Source: Pseudomonadota bacterium (GTDB lineage: Bacteria; Pseudomonadota; Alphaproteobacteria; Acetobacterales; Acetobacteraceae). Taken from it: a stretch of DNA of 8,428 nt. The position numbers and the translations under genes were made by a program. The notes below the pieces were generated by a model. That model was not told the origin of the DNA. It saw only the letters and a list, made by a program, of their open reading frames with translations, and made no database searches. The stretch covers positions 1 through 8,428 of the forward strand of contig JAKBCB010000148.1 in NCBI GenBank assembly GCA_021808185.1. Direction: 5' to 3'. Shown here in pieces: positions 6,257 to 8,428 of the stretch (within the stretch, counting starts at the first letter, position 1; each line of letters begins with the position of its first letter).

Positions 6257-6876
6257 TGGCGCTGGCCCTGCCCGAGGGGGCGCGCGGCCGGGTACTGGCG
6301 CTCGGCATCGCCGGCATCGTGCTCGCCTCGGTCTGGCTCGCCGCCGGCCAGCCGCTGCTGGCGGCGTACGCGGACCGCGCCGACACGCTGGGGCGCCGGG
6401 CGGCGCTGGCCACGCGCATGGCCGATATCGCGGCCTCGCTGCCGGAACTGCAACGCGAGGCGGCGGCGCGGTCGCACGACGCGCCGCCTGCCGCCGCCAC
6501 CCTGGCCGGCGCATCGGACGCGCTGGCCGGGGCTGCGCTGCAAAGCCTGATCGAAGGCATGTCCAACAGTGCCGGTGGCCATCTGAGCAGCACCGAGGCG
6601 CTGCCGGCCGAACAGGTGGGCGCCTACCGGCGCGTGGCGCTGCGCGTGGCGGTGGACGCGACATGGCCGGTGCTGGTCCGGCTGTTGCAGGATATCGAAC
6701 GCGCGACGCCGCGCATGTTCATCGACGACCTGCAAATCCGCGCGCAGCCCGCGGCCGAGAAGCTGCGCGAGCCGGCGCTGGATATTTCCTTCACCGTGCT
6801 GGCGTTCCGCGTGGCGACCACGGGAAACGCGCCCGCACCGCCGGCCCCGGCAGCCGACACTGGACGCGCGCCATGA
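6256..6876 (+). CDS. gspM: Type II secretion protein GspM (GspM/PilO-like)
   Basis: A 206-residue inner-membrane protein: short cytoplasmic tail, one membrane helix (about 12-34), a helical, probably coiled-coil stalk (about 36-72), then a small periplasmic alpha/beta domain (about 93-187) with LQSLIEGMS, YRRVALRVAVDATWPVLVRLLQDIE and ISFTVLAFRV, the pattern of the GspM/PilO ferredoxin-like fold. The end (about 191-206) is an Ala/Pro-rich tail. GspM stabilises GspL and completes the platform. Identity rests on topology, fold pattern and position directly after gspL; the family is weakly conserved in sequence. It starts in a TGATG overlap with gspL behind a good GGAGGT and ends in an ATGA overlap with the next gene, so L, M and N are almost certainly co-translated. 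Confidence 0.85.
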   Translation: MALALPEGARGRVLALGIAGIVLASVWLAAGQPLLAAYADRADTLGRRAALATRMADIAASLPELQREAAARSHDAPPAAATLAGASDALAGAALQSLIEGMSNSAGGHLSSTEALPAEQVGAYRRVALRVAVDATWPVLVRLLQDIERATPRMFIDDLQIRAQPAAEKLREPALDISFTVLAFRVATTGNAPAPPAPAADTGRAP

Positions 6877-7556
6877 GCCGCCGCCCCGCCTTCCTCGGTC
6901 TGGCGCTGCTCGCCTGCGCGCTGGGCGGCGTGATCGTGCTGGAACTGGACGCCGCGCGCCCGGCGGTGGACGAGACCGGGATCGTGCCGATCCGCCATGC
7001 CCCGCGCGCCCAGGCGCGCGCCGCCTCGGAGGACCCGGAGGACCATACCGACCAGTGGGTGGCAACGGCCCTGGCCCGCCCGCTGTTCAGCCGCGACCGG
7101 CGGCCGACCCCGGTGTCGGCGGCGTCCGGCGGCGGACCCGCGCAGGGCGGGCTGCCGCGCCTGACCGGCGTGGTGATCGGCCCGTTCGGCCGCACCGCGA
7201 TCTTCGCCGGCCCCGACGGCGCGAGGCCGGTCGCGGTCGCCGAGGGCAAGACGCTCGGTGCCTACACGGTGCGTGCGATCGCCCCCGGCCAGGTGACCGT
7301 CACCGGGCCGGACGGCGAGCGCGTGGTAACGCCGGTCGCCGATGCCGCCACGCGCAGCACGCTTGCCGCCCCCGCCCCGCCCGCGCCCGCCATTCCTCCC
7401 GGCCTGCCGCCGGGCACGCTGCCAAGCGGCCTGCTTCCCGGCGCGCCATTATCGCCGCAGCAGCGCGCCACGTTGCTCAACCCGCGCCCCGGCACCCCGC
7501 TCGCGCGCGGCATGCAGGGGCTGCGCAATCCCGCCACCCAGGAAGGGTCCGATTAG
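6873..7556 (+). CDS. gspN: GspC-like HR-domain protein (type II secretion protein N of Acetobacteraceae-type clusters)
   Basis: A 227-residue protein with an N-terminal membrane anchor (about 6-24), then an acidic periplasmic linker with WVATALARPLFSRDRRP (62-78), resembling the N-P-F/L-F..R.P region before the HR domain of GspC. A beta-rich segment follows (about 94-154: LTGVVIGPFGRTAIFA, VAEGKTLGAYTVRAI, VTVTGPDGERV) with the alternating pattern of the GspC/PilP homology region, which in GspC binds the N0 domain of the secretin. The last 70 residues are Pro/Gly/Ala-rich with no fold I recognise; there is no PDZ domain or coiled coil as in most GspC. It is best read as the functional stand-in for GspC, in the position called lsdN in G. 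diazotrophicus. It need not be homologous to the larger GspN of Klebsiella. ATG 6873 overlaps gspM by 4 nt; gspD begins 3 nt after its stop. Confidence 0.7.
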   Translation: MSRRPAFLGLALLACALGGVIVLELDAARPAVDETGIVPIRHAPRAQARAASEDPEDHTDQWVATALARPLFSRDRRPTPVSAASGGGPAQGGLPRLTGVVIGPFGRTAIFAGPDGARPVAVAEGKTLGAYTVRAIAPGQVTVTGPDGERVVTPVADAATRSTLAAPAPPAPAIPPGLPPGTLPSGLLPGAPLSPQQRATLLNPRPGTPLARGMQGLRNPATQEGSD

Positions 7557-7559
7557 CCC

Positions 7560-8428
7560 GTGACACGTCGTACCCGCTCGCTCATCAAGCTGATCCCCCT
7601 GCTCGCCCTGGCCGCGTGCGTGCGCCCGGTCGAACCGAGCCTGACCCCGCTGCCGGCGGCTGGCGCCAATGGCGAGGCGTCGCCGCGCGTCAGCGGCTCG
7701 GTCGGCGCGCCGGAACGCACGCCGCCGGCACAACTCGCCTATGGCGCGGCGCAGGGGGGCGCCGCCCGGCCCGGCGTGATCCAGGAGGGCGGCGGCGAAG
7801 TCTCGCTCGACTTCGCCGACACCGACATCCGCGAGGTGGTGGCGCAGATCCTCGGCAACGCGCTGCACGAGAATTTCACCATCGACCCGGCGGTGAAGGG
7901 CACCGCCACCTTCCACACCGCCACCCCGATCCCGCGCGCGAAACTGTTGCAGACGCTGCAAGTGCTGCTCGGCCAGAACGCGGCGGCGATGGTGGAGTCC
8001 AACGGCATCTACCGCATCGTCCCGGTGGCCGAGGCCACGAATGCCGGCATCGCCGGCAGCGACACCTCGGCCGGAGGCGTGGTGCTGCCGCTGCGCTACG
8101 CCTCGGCCGAGCCGCTGGCCAAGCTGCTGACCCCGTTCGCCGGCACCACGGCCAAGATCGCCGCCGAGCCGGGGCGCAACGCGCTGCTCATCAGCGGCGA
8201 TCCGGCCACGCGCGGCACGCTGCTGGCGCTGGCGCAGAGCTTCGATGTCGATGCGCTGGCCGGGCAATCCTACGCGCTGCTGCCGGTGCCGAACGGCAAC
8301 GCCAAGGACTTCGCCTCGGCCATGCAGGACACGTTCAAAAGCCAGAGCGGCGGCGCGCTCGCGGGCCTCGTGCGCGTGGTGCCGCTGGACCGCATGGACA
8401 GCGTGCTGATCGTGGCCAACCAGCCGCG
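7560..8428 (+). CDS. gspD: Type II secretion outer-membrane secretin GspD, lipoprotein type, 3' end cut by window edge
   Basis: Forms the multimeric outer-membrane channel. Only 289 codons are visible; full secretins have about 650-800 residues. GTG 7560 begins a lipoprotein signal peptide: basic RRTRS, a hydrophobic core, then lipobox LAAC with C20. Residue +2 is Val rather than Asp, so the Lol rule predicts the outer membrane. A Pro/Gly/Ala-rich linker (about 21-80) leads to the N0 domain (about 81-157: VSLDFADTDIREVVAQIL, FTIDPAVKGTATF, YRIVPV). N1 follows (about 173-235: VVLPLRYASAEPLAKLL, AEPGRNALLISG) and then the start of N2 (about 240-289: YALLPVPNGNAKDF, VVPLDRMDSVLIVAN). The beta-barrel secretin domain lies beyond the right edge. 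The frame is open with no stop to the end. GGAAGG (7541-7546), inside the end of gspN, may be its ribosome binding site, though rather distant. Secretin last in the operon, instead of before gspE, is unusual. Confidence 0.94.
   Translation, partial: MTRRTRSLIKLIPLLALAACVRPVEPSLTPLPAAGANGEASPRVSGSVGAPERTPPAQLAYGAAQGGAARPGVIQEGGGEVSLDFADTDIREVVAQILGNALHENFTIDPAVKGTATFHTATPIPRAKLLQTLQVLLGQNAAAMVESNGIYRIVPVAEATNAGIAGSDTSAGGVVLPLRYASAEPLAKLLTPFAGTTAKIAAEPGRNALLISGDPATRGTLLALAQSFDVDALAGQSYALLPVPNGNAKDFASAMQDTFKSQSGGALAGLVRVVPLDRMDSVLIVANQP

Noticed and set aside
5207..6664. Long minus-strand open frame (485 codons) opposite gspL and gspM
   Set aside because: Arg/Pro/Ala-rich shadow with no domain; the plus-strand genes have correct topology and overlaps.

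Overview
The window is a high-G+C (roughly 70% or more by eye), tightly packed stretch of bacterial chromosome carrying most of a type II secretion system (T2SS) locus. This machine uses a periplasmic pseudopilus, driven by a cytoplasmic ATPase, to push folded exoproteins from the periplasm out through an outer-membrane secretin. Gene content and order (E-F-H-I-J-L-M-N-D, no C, no K, secretin last, prepilin peptidase O next to E) match what I recall of the lsdGOEFHIJLMND levansucrase-secretion cluster of Gluconacetobacter diazotrophicus. An alphaproteobacterium, probably Acetobacteraceae or another Rhodospirillales member, is therefore the best guess. That is inference: the window holds no rRNA or other taxonomic marker.

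Layout. Positions 1-521, minus strand: a prepilin peptidase (gspO), cut by the window edge before its second catalytic motif. Positions 522-613: a short divergent control region with a candidate promoter and a 12-bp palindrome. Positions 614-5056, plus strand: gspE (ATPase), gspF (inner-membrane platform), then the pseudopilins gspH, gspI and gspJ, whose reading frames overlap by 17, 11 and 4 bases. Positions 5057-5221: the only sizeable internal gap, with a candidate extended -10 promoter, a weak hairpin and a second palindrome. Positions 5222-8428: gspL, gspM, a GspC-like HR-domain gene (called gspN here) and gspD, joined by 1- and 4-base overlaps and a 3-base gap. gspD runs off the right edge.

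How the genes work together. GspO cleaves and N-methylates the pseudopilins. GspE with GspF, GspL and GspM forms the inner-membrane assembly platform. GspH, GspI and GspJ are minor pseudopilins of the pseudopilus tip. The GspN/C-like protein probably links the platform to the periplasmic N0 domain of GspD. GspD appears to be a lipoprotein, so it may reach the outer membrane without a separate pilotin.

Most notable points. The major pseudopilin gspG and the minor pseudopilin gspK are absent from their usual places. A full-length GspC with a PDZ or coiled-coil end is replaced by a short HR-domain protein with a proline-rich tail. The secretin has a lipobox. No mobile element, CRISPR array, RNA gene or wholly new system was found. 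This is a variant of a known machine, not an undescribed one.
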